DNA of 64,000 nucleotides from Gammaproteobacteria bacterium (GTDB taxonomy: Bacteria; Pseudomonadota; Gammaproteobacteria; Burkholderiales; Sulfuricellaceae). Every line of letters begins with the position of its first letter. Within the stretch, counting starts at the first letter, position 1. The position numbers and the translations under genes are program-made. Of the stretch, positions 31,282 to 41,516 are shown in pieces. The stretch spans positions 1-64,000 of the forward strand of contig JAHJJI010000140.1 of NCBI GenBank assembly GCA_018823025.1, read 5' to 3'. The notes under the pieces are model-generated. The model had not been told where the DNA came from. It saw nothing but the letters and a program-made list of their open reading frames with translations, and did no database searches.

Positions 31282-32310
31282 ATGAATATATTGCTTTACC
31301 TTGATCGCAAAATCCGGATGCTTCCTGTTATTCAAGTGATGGCATTCTTCATTGTTTCCACGCTTTTCTGTCTGCCTGGTGCTCATGGCGGCACGGAATC
31401 AGACGATCCCATCAGCACACCCTCCGTGGTTTTCACCCAAGCCAAACGAAATTCTGTTGCAGCACTGAATATCCCTGCTGATCAGGGGGATAGCGCAAGA
31501 GCTGCAGCGCTGTCCGAGAAAGACAAGCGTTTTCGGACGCAGGCGATAATTTGGGGCGGAGCCGGAACCATTTTAGCCTACGGCGCCACCGTCTGGTGGA
31601 AGGATGGATCTTCCGGCCATTTCCGTACCACCAACGAAGGATGGTTCGGGCAGGACACGTATACCGGGGGGGCGGACAAATTGGGCCATGCCTATTCTAC
31701 TTATGTGGGAACCCGCCTGCTTGCCAGTGCCTTCGAATGGGCAGGAAACGACCGGGACGACGCTGTCATCCTGTCGGCTGCAACAGTATTCGGTACACTG
31801 CTGGCGGTGGAAACCCTCGACGGATTCTCGGAACGATACAAGTTCAGCAAGGAAGATTTGATCATGAATGCCGTCGGCACCGGGCTGGGTCTATTGTTCG
31901 AGAAAAACAAGCGCCTCGACGACCTGTTCGATTTCCGCCTTCATTACTGGCCTTCCGGCGATGCGAAACGCCTCAACCAGGTCGGACCGGTCGGAGACTA
32001 TTCGGGACAAACCTATTTGCTTGTTGCCAAGGCAACCGGCATACCGCAACTGAAAAACCATGATGTGCTGCGCTATTTCGAGCTGGCGGCGGGTTACGGT
32101 TCACGAGGCTTCGAGCCCAACGACGGAGTACCCGCACCTGACCGAAGTCGGCACGTCTACTTCGGCATTTCACTGAATATTTCGGAGATATTGAGGAACA
32201 CGGTGTTTCGTGACACCTCAGAGAAAAGCCGCAGCCAACGGGTCACCGATACTGTCCTGGAGTATGTTCAGGTTCCCGGTACCGCTGTACTGGCCGACCA
32301 CCGGCTTTAA
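31282..32310 (+). CDS. DUF2279 (YfiM-like) family protein
   Basis: N-terminal hydrophobic signal; GADKLGHAYSTYVGTRLL...DGFSERYKFSKEDLIMNAVGTGLGLL. Confidence 0.8.
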   Translation: MNILLYLDRKIRMLPVIQVMAFFIVSTLFCLPGAHGGTESDDPISTPSVVFTQAKRNSVAALNIPADQGDSARAAALSEKDKRFRTQAIIWGGAGTILAYGATVWWKDGSSGHFRTTNEGWFGQDTYTGGADKLGHAYSTYVGTRLLASAFEWAGNDRDDAVILSAATVFGTLLAVETLDGFSERYKFSKEDLIMNAVGTGLGLLFEKNKRLDDLFDFRLHYWPSGDAKRLNQVGPVGDYSGQTYLLVAKATGIPQLKNHDVLRYFELAAGYGSRGFEPNDGVPAPDRSRHVYFGISLNISEILRNTVFRDTSEKSRSQRVTDTVLEYVQVPGTAVLADHRL

Positions 32311-32313
32311 CCG

Positions 32314-32631
32314 TTATTTGGAATCGATATCCAGCCCGAAGCGGTGGGTATGGTTGATGACGTTGAGTAGCGGCTTGAATGGAATGCTCGGGCCGAACCT
32401 CTTGACGATCGCCATATATGGCAGATCAGGTCCGTTGGGATCGAACTGATATCGGCCGGAAGTCATATCGTCAAACATCTGGCGCAATTCCTTGTCCATC
32501 GCATCCACCCAAGGCAGGATCATGGTCTTGCGCTCTTCGTCATCCTCGACGATGGCGCGCAGCTCATCCACTTCATAAACCGCCTGGTGAACGAGGTCGA
32601 TGTATTCATCTAAAGTTTTAGGGTTTTTCAT
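32314..32631 (-). CDS. Small protein downstream of hdrB, function unknown
   Basis: MKNPKTLDEYIDLVHQAVYEVDELRAIVEDDEERKTMILPWVDAMDKELRQMFDDM; same strand as the qmo-hdr genes, internal start chosen. Confidence 0.75.
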   Translation of the reverse strand: MKNPKTLDEYIDLVHQAVYEVDELRAIVEDDEERKTMILPWVDAMDKELRQMFDDMTSGRYQFDPNGPDLPYMAIVKRFGPSIPFKPLLNVINHTHRFGLDIDSK

Positions 32632-32714
32632 AATGCCTCCTTGTCCTGCGGTAAAACGATTAAGGGGCGACCCGCAGGCCGCCCCCAAGTTGCTGCCATC
32701 AAGATGGTTATTCT

Positions 32715-33617
32715 TTACTTCTTGTTGGCAATTTCCTCTAGCTTGGTCGCACGAACCAGCTGGCCGTCCAGCGCGGCTTCCTGCGCGGTACCGCCGTAGG
32801 CGACAGTGATCAACTGAGAATAATACATCACCGGGATATTGAACTTGGTGCCGAAGCGCTTGTTCACTTCACCCTGGTAGATCTCTACGTTGGCCTGGCA
32901 CAGTGGGCAAGGCGTGACGATCATCTCTGCGCCATGATCGTAGGCAGACTCGATAATATCCTTGATCTGCTTCTGGCTTTTTTCTGGCTCTGAGAAGGCC
33001 AGCGCACCACCGCAACAGGTCACCTTCTGGTCGTAAGATACCGCTTCACCACCCATCGCCTCGATCAGGTTATCGAGATACACGGGATTTTCAAATGATT
33101 CACCGGCAAGACCGAAAGGGCGATTAGTCTGACAGCCGACGTAACCGGCGAATTTGATGCCCTGCAGCGGGTTCTTTACACCCTTCTTCAGCTCATCGAA
33201 ACCAAAATCCTCAACCAGCACCTCCGCCATATGGCGTGCCGCCTGATTGCCTTTATAGGTCAGACCCGCCTCGTTCAGAGCCGTGTTGGCATCAGCCAGC
33301 GTCTGCGAACTATGTGCCAGGCGCTCCTTGGATTCACGAGTGGAAAGCCAGCATGCAGCACAAGTTGCGACCAGATCCATGCCCGGGTTGTGCTGTTCAG
33401 ACAGTGCCATATTGCGGGCAGACAGCGTGATGCGCGGCAACTCGCCACCTTCGGCATAGCCGATAGATGCACCGCAACAGTTCCAGTCCGGAATTTCTTT
33501 CAGTTCGATGTCCAAATATTTGCACATCGAATTTGTCGACTTCAGGTAGTTGTCTGAGGACGCCTTGGTTTGTGACGAGCAACCGGGGTAAAACGAGTAT
33601 GTCTTTTTAGCCATCAT
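32715..33617 (-). CDS. hdrB: Heterodisulfide reductase-like subunit B (two CCG domains)
   Basis: FYPGC...DWNCCGAS...CAAC and GYVGC...VTCCGGAL...CPLC. Confidence 0.92.
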   Translation of the reverse strand: MMAKKTYSFYPGCSSQTKASSDNYLKSTNSMCKYLDIELKEIPDWNCCGASIGYAEGGELPRITLSARNMALSEQHNPGMDLVATCAACWLSTRESKERLAHSSQTLADANTALNEAGLTYKGNQAARHMAEVLVEDFGFDELKKGVKNPLQGIKFAGYVGCQTNRPFGLAGESFENPVYLDNLIEAMGGEAVSYDQKVTCCGGALAFSEPEKSQKQIKDIIESAYDHGAEMIVTPCPLCQANVEIYQGEVNKRFGTKFNIPVMYYSQLITVAYGGTAQEAALDGQLVRATKLEEIANKK

Positions 33618-33624
33618 TGACTCC

Positions 33625-34224
33625 TTAGGCGAAATTCTTGCGACGGTCTTCTATTTCCTTCGCTTTCTTCAGCATGGCATGGAAGCCGGTCTTGTCCTTT
33701 ACGCCGTGTCCACCAAACAATTCCATCGGGTTCAGGCGCTTCGCCTTTACCATGCCCAGGCCAACACTCTGCATCGCCATGGCGTTCTTGACGCCCTGAG
33801 CAAAACCATCCTTGAAATAAATTCCAAGAGAAAGTTTCAGTTCGTTGACGCGGCCAGTCTGTGCCAGGTTGTTCCAGAACAGGGTGGCGAATTGCTGCGT
33901 CGGCTGGTTCTTGGGCGAAAGTCCCAGGCGGTGGGCATAGTTAGCCAAACCGTGCATGATGTGGGTGATCGGCAGCTTGCGCGGACAACGCACAACGCAG
34001 TTGTAGCAGGAAGTGCACATCCACATCGAATCGGATCTCAGGACTTCCTCGCGCTTGCCGGCGCGGATCATCATGAAAATTTCCTGTGGCGGATGTGCCC
34101 AGTGCGGGCCGAGCGGACACGAGCCGGCACACACACCGCACTGCATGCACATTTTTACCCATTCACCTTCCTCGACCATTTCCTCGACTTCCTTGAGGAA
34201 ATTATTGTGATATTTTTCGCTCAT
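33625..34224 (-). CDS. hdrC: Heterodisulfide reductase-like subunit C (two 4Fe-4S motifs)
   Basis: CMQCGVCAGSCPLGPHWAHPPQEIFMMIRAGKREEVLRSDSMWMCTSCYNCVVRCPRKLPI. Confidence 0.92.
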   Translation of the reverse strand: MSEKYHNNFLKEVEEMVEEGEWVKMCMQCGVCAGSCPLGPHWAHPPQEIFMMIRAGKREEVLRSDSMWMCTSCYNCVVRCPRKLPITHIMHGLANYAHRLGLSPKNQPTQQFATLFWNNLAQTGRVNELKLSLGIYFKDGFAQGVKNAMAMQSVGLGMVKAKRLNPMELFGGHGVKDKTGFHAMLKKAKEIEDRRKNFA

Positions 34225-34234
34225 TTGCCGCCTC

Positions 34235-36505
34235 CTAGAATCCCTTTAACGGGCTCATGCCGATTTCCTGGATCTTCGCCGCGTAATCGTTGATCAGTTG
34301 CGGCACTCGCTCGATGTCGGTAATTGCGACCTCAAAGGTGGCAACCCGCTCTTCTTCCAGCCCCATTTGCTTGAGCGTGTCGCCAATCTTGCTCATGCGG
34401 TAGCTGGCAAGCTCCGAACCCTTCACGAAGTGGCACTGATAGTCGTCGCCATGCTTGCAACCCATCATCATCACGCCGTCATAGCCGCTGCTTAGCGCAT
34501 CGTTAATCCAGATGGTGTTGACAGAACCCAGGCAACGAACCGGAATAATACGCACGTACGCACTGTAAACGTTGCGGTTCATCGCCGCCATGTCGAGCGC
34601 GGGATAAGCGTCGTTTTCGCAGGCCAGAATCAGGATGCGAGGCTTCTCGGAAAACTCATCAGGAACGTCAACCGCTTTCAGCTGCGAGCCGACGGTATCA
34701 ATCGAGTAGTTCTCGAAAGAGATCACGCGCACTGGACAGGCCCCCATACAGGTGCCGCAACGGCGGCAACGGGATTCATTGAACACCGGGAAGCGTTTTT
34801 CATCTTCGTCGATGGCGCCGAATGGGCATTCCACTGTACAGCGCTTGCACTGGGTGCAGCCCTCGAGACGCACTTTCGGGAAGCTCAGATCGCCCGAACG
34901 CGGATGGGCGGCACGGCCCAAACCGGCATTTTCGACCGCCTGGATTGCCTTCATCGCGGCGCCAGTGGCGTCTTCCATTGCCTGCACCATGTCCATCGGA
35001 CGGCGCACCGGACCGGCGGAATAAATGCCGGTACGGCGAGTTTCGTATGGGAAGCAGATAAAGTGCGAATCGGTGAAGCCATACTTCAGCTGAGGCACGT
35101 CAGGCCCCTGACGATAGGTCAGGTTGAGCACGGAAATCGGCTGAACGGCACCCTCGGCCTGGGAGGCATTGTAAGCTTCCAGCAGGGAGTTATCGCCAGC
35201 TGCAGCGGCAATGTCTGCTTTCAGCTTGGTGTCAATATCAACGCCGGAATTCGGCACTTGACCGGTGGCCAACACCACCAGGTCGGCATTGTCGATGGCG
35301 GTCTGATCGTTGAGGATCAAGTCGTGGAAATTCACCTTGCACTGGTTGCCGGCGGCTTCAACACTGGAAACTTTGCCCTTGGTAAAAGTCACACCCTTAT
35401 TCTGGCCGCTGCGGTAAAAATCTTCACCATTGCCGGGCATGCGCAGATCGGTGTAAATCACTACCGTATCGATGTCAGGATTGGCATCCTTGAAATACAT
35501 CGCCTGCTTGACCGAGGTCGAGCAGCAGGAACCGGAGCAGTAAGGCAAATGTTTGCCGGTATCGTCCCGCTGACCGGCGCACTGGACGAATACTACGGTC
35601 TTCACTTCGCCACCGTCCGAGGGGCGCTTGATCACGCCACCGTTGGCTGCCTTGGCAAGCGCTTCCAGTCCGGCCTGGTCGACCACGTTCGCGGACTTGC
35701 CATAGCCGAGTTCGGGAAGGTTATTGGCATCGTACAGCGAGAAACCGGTGGCCTGAATAATGGCACCAACTTTCTCGGTCGTGGTAGAACCAGACTCAGT
35801 GCTGATCTCGATTTCAAATTGACCCGGGGAGCCGGCGGTCTTGCTGGTGATGGCGTTGAGGTAAACCTTGATATTGGTGTCGGCTGCTATCGCCGCGTCC
35901 ATATCCGCCACTGGCGTATCTTGCGGCTCAGCATACGGCGACTTGCCCGGCGAACGCTTGTGCAACTTGGCCGCCCAACCGCCGAGGGCGCCGAATTTCT
36001 CCACCAGCACCACCTTGTAGCCAGCTTTGGAGGCCTCCAGCGCAGCGGTCATACCGGAAACACCACCGCCCACCACCAGTACGCTACGCTCGGTAACAGC
36101 AGCCGGATTACCCTCAGGCAGTGTCATTTTCTTCACTTCGGCGCAGCCCATGCGGATGTAGTCTTCCGCCATCTCCTGCGTGGTCTCGCGCGCTTCGTCG
36201 GTCTCCGGCTGGCACCAGATCACACCTTCGCGCAGATTGGCGCGTGACACAGCGACATCGGTGAAGCCGAAAGCCTCGGTTTTGGCGCGGCGCGAACAGG
36301 CGCCGATCATGACATGGGTAACGGCTTCGTTGGCGATGTCGTCGCGGATCATCTTGACGCCTTCAGCGTTGCACAGGAACTCATGCTCCCTGACCAGCGC
36401 GGCCTTACCTTCTTTTTTAGCCACACCGGCCAATGCGGCCGTATCCAGGCGATCGCCCAAACCACACCCCTGGCAAATGTAGGCTGCTACTTTCATATCT
36501 GCCAT
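34235..36505 (-). CDS. qmoB: QmoB-like HdrA-family flavoprotein with C-terminal MvhD-like domain
   Basis: VLVVGGGVSGMTAALEASKAGYKVVLVEK, CTQCKRCTVECPFGAI, CRRCGTCMGACPVR, MMGCKHGDDYQCHF. Confidence 0.9.
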   Translation of the reverse strand: MADMKVAAYICQGCGLGDRLDTAALAGVAKKEGKAALVREHEFLCNAEGVKMIRDDIANEAVTHVMIGACSRRAKTEAFGFTDVAVSRANLREGVIWCQPETDEARETTQEMAEDYIRMGCAEVKKMTLPEGNPAAVTERSVLVVGGGVSGMTAALEASKAGYKVVLVEKFGALGGWAAKLHKRSPGKSPYAEPQDTPVADMDAAIAADTNIKVYLNAITSKTAGSPGQFEIEISTESGSTTTEKVGAIIQATGFSLYDANNLPELGYGKSANVVDQAGLEALAKAANGGVIKRPSDGGEVKTVVFVQCAGQRDDTGKHLPYCSGSCCSTSVKQAMYFKDANPDIDTVVIYTDLRMPGNGEDFYRSGQNKGVTFTKGKVSSVEAAGNQCKVNFHDLILNDQTAIDNADLVVLATGQVPNSGVDIDTKLKADIAAAAGDNSLLEAYNASQAEGAVQPISVLNLTYRQGPDVPQLKYGFTDSHFICFPYETRRTGIYSAGPVRRPMDMVQAMEDATGAAMKAIQAVENAGLGRAAHPRSGDLSFPKVRLEGCTQCKRCTVECPFGAIDEDEKRFPVFNESRCRRCGTCMGACPVRVISFENYSIDTVGSQLKAVDVPDEFSEKPRILILACENDAYPALDMAAMNRNVYSAYVRIIPVRCLGSVNTIWINDALSSGYDGVMMMGCKHGDDYQCHFVKGSELASYRMSKIGDTLKQMGLEEERVATFEVAITDIERVPQLINDYAAKIQEIGMSPLKGF

Positions 36506-36509
36506 TTAA

Positions 36510-37796
36510 TTAACCCTCCACTCTGGCAACACGGTTAACCACCTGAATTGCGCGCAAAGCGCTCGCAGTGGCGCTCTGCACCGCACGGTTCACGTCCAGC
36601 GGATTGGATGCACAACCCGCGCCGAAGAAAGCGTGGTTGGCCGGATCAGCCTCGATGAAACCACTCGAATCGGATACGATTTCTGCTGGGAGATTGGCGC
36701 CCGTAACGGACGGCTCCATACCCACCGCCAGAACAACCAGATCGTGAGGAGTGGCATAGCGGTGGTAACCCTCGGTATTCACGCCGTGCAGAATCACGTC
36801 GCCGGATTTCTCATCTTGGGTGACTTTGGCAACCTTGGACTTGATGAAGCTGACAGTCGGGTCCTTCAGCACTTTCTGGTAGAAATCCTCGAAGCGGTCT
36901 ATCGCCCGGATATCGATGTAATAGATGGTGGACTTGCCCGCGTCACCGTAGGCTTCACGCACGTAGTTGGTCTGCTTCAGCGAAGCCATGCAGCAGATGC
37001 GCGAGCAGTGACGCAGATGGTTCTCGTCACGCGAACCGGCGCATTGGATGAAGGCGATGTTTTTCGCTTCCTTACCATCTGAGGGCCGCAGTATCTTGCC
37101 CTTGGTCGGACCATGAATATCGGCCAAGCGCTCGAACTCGACGCTGGTGATGACATTCGAGAAACGGCCATAGCCATAGGGTTGAATTTTCGCCGCATCG
37201 TAAGGCTTCCAACCGGTCGCCCAGATTACCGCCCCGGCCTTGAACTGGACGGTCTCTTCTTTCATGTCGAGATCGATCGCGCCATATTTGCAGGCGGCTT
37301 TGGCCTTGTCGGCATCGGCAGTGCCGATAATCGACGGGTCCAGCACATAGCGCTGCGGATAAGCCATTTTATGCGGCAGGTAAGCCGCCTTGGTCTTGCC
37401 AAGGTTGTAATTAAAAGCGTCCAGCACTTCGGCATCCACCGCCTTGGAGCACTCGCCGCAAGCGGTACAATTTTCGTTGACGTAGCGCGGAGCCAGCTTG
37501 ACGGTGGCACTGTAATCACCTTCACCGCCGGTGATCGCCGTCACTTCAGCCATGGTCAGCACACGGATGCGCGGATTCTGTTTGAGACGACGCAAGTTGA
37601 TTTCCAGACCGCAGGTCGGGTGGCACAGCTTGGGGAAATAGCGATAAAGCTGGGAAACACGACCGCCAAGGGCGGGGTTCTTTTCCACCAGCACCACATT
37701 CTTGCCGCACTCGGCCGCCTCCAGGGCGGCTGTCATGCCGCTGATGCCACCACCGACGACCAGAATGGTCTGATTGGTTGCAATAACGTCCGTCAT
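36510..37796 (-). CDS. qmoA: QmoA-like HdrA-family flavoprotein
   Basis: ILVVGGGISGMTAALEAAECGKNVVLVEKNPALGGRVSQLYRYFPKLCHPTCGLEINLRRL; HCSRICCMASLKQ. Confidence 0.9.
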   Translation of the reverse strand: MTDVIATNQTILVVGGGISGMTAALEAAECGKNVVLVEKNPALGGRVSQLYRYFPKLCHPTCGLEINLRRLKQNPRIRVLTMAEVTAITGGEGDYSATVKLAPRYVNENCTACGECSKAVDAEVLDAFNYNLGKTKAAYLPHKMAYPQRYVLDPSIIGTADADKAKAACKYGAIDLDMKEETVQFKAGAVIWATGWKPYDAAKIQPYGYGRFSNVITSVEFERLADIHGPTKGKILRPSDGKEAKNIAFIQCAGSRDENHLRHCSRICCMASLKQTNYVREAYGDAGKSTIYYIDIRAIDRFEDFYQKVLKDPTVSFIKSKVAKVTQDEKSGDVILHGVNTEGYHRYATPHDLVVLAVGMEPSVTGANLPAEIVSDSSGFIEADPANHAFFGAGCASNPLDVNRAVQSATASALRAIQVVNRVARVEG

Positions 37797-37974
37797 CAGG
37801 TTACCTCCATCACGGATAAACAGGTTTGGCGACCATGTGCGCCTACACCGGTTGAAGCATTTAATTGGAATTCTTGACCGGATCTAATCTTACTCCCAAT
37901 TGGAGAGCCAATCCACAGCGCCAGTCACATGAATATAATTGAATTTTCTTATGTTTAAATAGATTAAATCAATG

Positions 37975-38487
37975 TCAGACCGGAACTGGAAGAACTTCGA
38001 AGGTCATCAACTCCAGGTCACCCAGCACATAGGTAGGCGGCTTCCCTACTCCGCCGACCGTTCCCGGATTTACCATCCAGGTCTTTCCACCGCGGATATT
38101 CTCCACCCGCTCAATCGCGGAGCGATGGTCGTGACCGCAGCAGACCATGTCCCACTCACCGGTGCAGGCCAGGGCGCGGGCATAATGCGGGTAATGCACG
38201 ATGAAAATGGCGCGGCCATGCAGGGTGATTCCCGCATCCTGGCCATAGAAGTGGATCAGATTCCCCGACTCGTGTGCCATGCGTGACAAGGTATACAGGT
38301 CGCCGGTGTTATTGCCGTAAATTACGTGTGCCGGCATGTCCAGCTTCTTGAACACGCTCAACGTATTGGCCGCAACAACGTCACCACAATGCAGCGCAGC
38401 AACGGCGCCACGCGCCTTGGCATCCTGCACGGCGGAAGCCAGTAGCGTACGGTTATCGTGACTATCGGAAAGTATGCAGATTTTCAT
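37975..38487 (-). CDS. Metallophosphoesterase, YfcE/MJ0936-like
   Basis: MKICILSDSHDNRTLLASAVQDAK...ALHCGDVV...VCCGHDH...MVNPGTVG. Confidence 0.88.
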   Translation of the reverse strand: MKICILSDSHDNRTLLASAVQDAKARGAVAALHCGDVVAANTLSVFKKLDMPAHVIYGNNTGDLYTLSRMAHESGNLIHFYGQDAGITLHGRAIFIVHYPHYARALACTGEWDMVCCGHDHRSAIERVENIRGGKTWMVNPGTVGGVGKPPTYVLGDLELMTFEVLPVPV

Positions 38488-38580
38488 AATTTTCGTGAGG
38501 AGCAAGGATAGAGAGAAGAGAAGGGTAAGGAGAAAAGGTCAAAGGCACATCTAACGCCTCACCCTCCCGCCTCACGGATT

Positions 38581-39129
38581 TTAGAACATCGGCTTGACAG
38601 CTGCTTCCTGATACCGCTTAACGCCAGCCAGGATCTCGGTCTTAGTCTCTTCCGCACCAACCCAGCCCTCCACCTTGACCCACTTGCCTGCTTCCAGATC
38701 TTTATAGTGCTCGAAGAAATGGCTGATCTGTGACAGCGTCAGCTCTGGCAAATCACGCGGCGACTCGATGTTGCGATAAAGATTGCACAACTTGTCGATC
38801 GGCACTGCCAGCAGCTTGGCATCCTCTCCAGCCTCGTCTGTCATCTTGAGCATGCCTACCGGGCGGCAACGCACCACCACGCCGGTAATCAGCGGTACTG
38901 GTGTAATCACCAGCACGTCTACCGGGTCGCCGTCATCAGACAAGGTATGAGGGATGTAGCCGTAGTTGCAAGGATAATGCATGGCTGTGGACATGAAACG
39001 ATCCACGAACATGGCACCGGTATCCTTGTCTACTTCGTACTTGATCGGGTCGCCGTGCATCGGAATTTCGATGATGACATTAAAATCGTTCGGAAGATCG
39101 CGTCCGGAGCTGACTCGGTCAAGATTCAT
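38581..39129 (-). CDS. ppa: Inorganic pyrophosphatase (soluble, family I)
   Basis: [59 protein letters not shown]. Confidence 0.96.
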   Translation of the reverse strand: MNLDRVSSGRDLPNDFNVIIEIPMHGDPIKYEVDKDTGAMFVDRFMSTAMHYPCNYGYIPHTLSDDGDPVDVLVITPVPLITGVVVRCRPVGMLKMTDEAGEDAKLLAVPIDKLCNLYRNIESPRDLPELTLSQISHFFEHYKDLEAGKWVKVEGWVGAEETKTEILAGVKRYQEAAVKPMF

Positions 39130-39144
39130 CTGGCTAACCTCAAA

Positions 39145-39175
39145 AAATAAAGCCGGCATTATACCGGCTTTATTT
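39145..39175 (-). terminator. Intrinsic terminator after hppA with TATAAT in the loop
   Basis: AAATAAAGCCGG-cattata-CCGGCTTTATTT; T-rich continuation on the minus strand. Confidence 0.7.
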
Positions 39176-39211
39176 ACAGCGACCTAACGGGCCTACTGGC
39201 CCGATTCAGGA

Positions 39212-41266
39212 TTACAGCAGAGGCACAATCATCAGCGCAACAATGTTGATGATCTTGATCAATGGATTGACAGCAGGGCCGGCAGTATCCTTGTAGGGAT
39301 CGCCGACGGTGTCACCGGTCACCGCTGCCTTGTGGGCCTCGGAACCTTTGCCGCCGAAGTTGCCTTCCTCGATGTACTTCTTGGCGTTATCCCATGCGCC
39401 ACCACCGGTGGTCATGGAGATTGCCACAAAGATGCCGGTCACGATAGTACCGACCAGCACACCGCCCAGTGCTTGAGCACCCAGGGTCAGGCCGACTATC
39501 ACCGGGACGGCGACAGGCAACAGCGAGGGAACGATCATTTCCTTGATCGCGGCCTTGGTCAGCATGTCGACGCAGGTGCCATATTCCGGCTTGCTGGTGC
39601 CTTCCATGATGCCAGGGATTTCCTTGAACTGGCGACGAACTTCAACCACCACTGAACCCGCAGCGCGACCGACCGCTTCCATGCCCATAGCGGCAAACAG
39701 ATAGGGCACCATGCCGCCGATGAACAGGCCGATGATCACCATGTGGTTGGACAGGTCAAAGGTCATGGCAACCGCACTAGCGTCAGCAGCCAAGGCATTG
39801 ACGTTCAAGGCGTGAGTGTAGTCAGCAAACAGCACCAGCGCGGCCAGACCGGCGGAACCGATAGCGTAACCCTTGGTCACAGCTTTGGTGGTGTTACCCA
39901 CGGCGTCGAGCGGGTCGGTGATGTTGCGGATGTTGTCCGGCAAGCCGGCCATTTCTGCAATACCACCGGCGTTGTCGGTGATAGGACCGTAAGCGTCAAG
40001 AGCCACAATGATGCCTGCCATAGACAACATCGAGGTCGCGGCGATAGCGATGCCGTACAGACCTGCCAGTTCGTAGGCGCCCCAGATGGACAGACACACT
40101 GCGAGCACTGGTGCAGCGGTTGATTTCATGGAAACACCCAAACCGGCGATCACGTTGGTGCCGTGACCGGTAGTAGAAGCCTCGGCAATATGACGCACTG
40201 GGCTGAACTCGGTCGCAGTGTAATACTCGGTAATCCACACCATGGCCGCGGTCAGACCCAGACCGATCAATGCAGCGAAGTACAGGTTCATCGACGAAAC
40301 CAGCTTGCCGTCTATCATCACCCCCTCGCCCAACATCATGGTGGTGATGGGATAGAAGGCAATGGCCGCCAATACGCCGGAAACAATCAGACCGCGATAC
40401 AGCGCGTTCATGATCTTGCCGCCTTCACGCGCCGTAACGAAGAAAGTACCGATGATGGAAGCGATGATCGAGAAACCACCCAGCACCAGCGGATAAATCA
40501 CCGCCTCGGGGGAACCGGTAATCAACAGTCCACCCAGAAGCATGGTGGCGATGATGGTCACGGCATAGGTTTCGAAAAGATCTGCGGCCATACCGGCGCA
40601 GTCGCCAACGTTGTCGCCAACGTTGTCGGCAATCACCGCTGGGTTACGCGGGTCGTCCTCGGGAATACCGGCTTCGACCTTACCCACCAGGTCGGCACCG
40701 ACGTCAGCGCCCTTAGTGAAGATGCCGCCGCCGAGACGAGCAAAGATGGAAATCAGCGAGCCGCCGAATGCCAGGCCCACTAGAGCGTGGGTTGCTTGGG
40801 AGGTGGTAGCGCCCATCGACATAGTGAGGAAAGCGTAATAGCCCGCCACGCCAAGGAGACCCAGACCAACCACCAGCATGCCAGTGATCGCGCCACCTTT
40901 GAAAGCTACGTTCAGGGCGGCATTAAGGCCATCCTTGGCGGCTTCCGCGGTGCGCACGTTGGCGCGTACCGACACGTTCATGCCGATATATCCTGTCAGC
41001 CCAGACAGGACTGCACCGAGAACGAAGCCAACAGCGGTTTGCCAGCCCAGCGCAACAAAAATAGCCACCAGCAGAATCCCGCCGACGATAGCAATCGTAG
41101 TGTACTGCCGGTTCAGATAGGCCTGAGCCCCTTCCTGCACCGCAGCGGCGATTTCTCGCATGCGATCGTTGCCTGTCGGCAAGCCCAAAATCCACTTAAT
41201 CGAAACCGCTCCATATAGAAGCGCCGCAATTGCACATAACAGTGCAAACCCCAGACCACCTGACAT
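39212..41266 (-). CDS. hppA: Membrane-bound proton-translocating pyrophosphatase (K+-independent type by signature)
   Basis: [63 protein letters not shown] (Lys-type signature). Confidence 0.96.
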   Translation of the reverse strand: MSGGLGFALLCAIAALLYGAVSIKWILGLPTGNDRMREIAAAVQEGAQAYLNRQYTTIAIVGGILLVAIFVALGWQTAVGFVLGAVLSGLTGYIGMNVSVRANVRTAEAAKDGLNAALNVAFKGGAITGMLVVGLGLLGVAGYYAFLTMSMGATTSQATHALVGLAFGGSLISIFARLGGGIFTKGADVGADLVGKVEAGIPEDDPRNPAVIADNVGDNVGDCAGMAADLFETYAVTIIATMLLGGLLITGSPEAVIYPLVLGGFSIIASIIGTFFVTAREGGKIMNALYRGLIVSGVLAAIAFYPITTMMLGEGVMIDGKLVSSMNLYFAALIGLGLTAAMVWITEYYTATEFSPVRHIAEASTTGHGTNVIAGLGVSMKSTAAPVLAVCLSIWGAYELAGLYGIAIAATSMLSMAGIIVALDAYGPITDNAGGIAEMAGLPDNIRNITDPLDAVGNTTKAVTKGYAIGSAGLAALVLFADYTHALNVNALAADASAVAMTFDLSNHMVIIGLFIGGMVPYLFAAMGMEAVGRAAGSVVVEVRRQFKEIPGIMEGTSKPEYGTCVDMLTKAAIKEMIVPSLLPVAVPVIVGLTLGAQALGGVLVGTIVTGIFVAISMTTGGGAWDNAKKYIEEGNFGGKGSEAHKAAVTGDTVGDPYKDTAGPAVNPLIKIINIVALMIVPLL

Positions 41267-41516
41267 AATTACTCTCCCCAAGTTAAGCCGACCGATCAAG
41301 GCCGGCCAATCGCCCTAAAGCCAAACATCCCAACACCCAAACCCAAAAACACCCACAAAAACTGATCTATATCAAATAACATTCATCCAGGAATCAGCTT
41401 TTTGTCCGGAATAATCCCACAAAATACATTCGATCATCTACGCACTCGGGAAAGAACCTGCCACTGAGCCGGTAAAACGGTTTGTTCAGCAGCAAGTTCA
41501 TTCTTTACCCCAGGAC

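Noticed and set aside
34904-36247. 447-aa ORF antisense to qmoB
   Set aside because: Overlaps a confident flavoprotein gene; no domain signature.
37893-37905. CTCCCAATTGGAG near-palindrome upstream of qmoA
   Set aside because: Short imperfect palindrome with no matching promoter spacing; could easily be chance.
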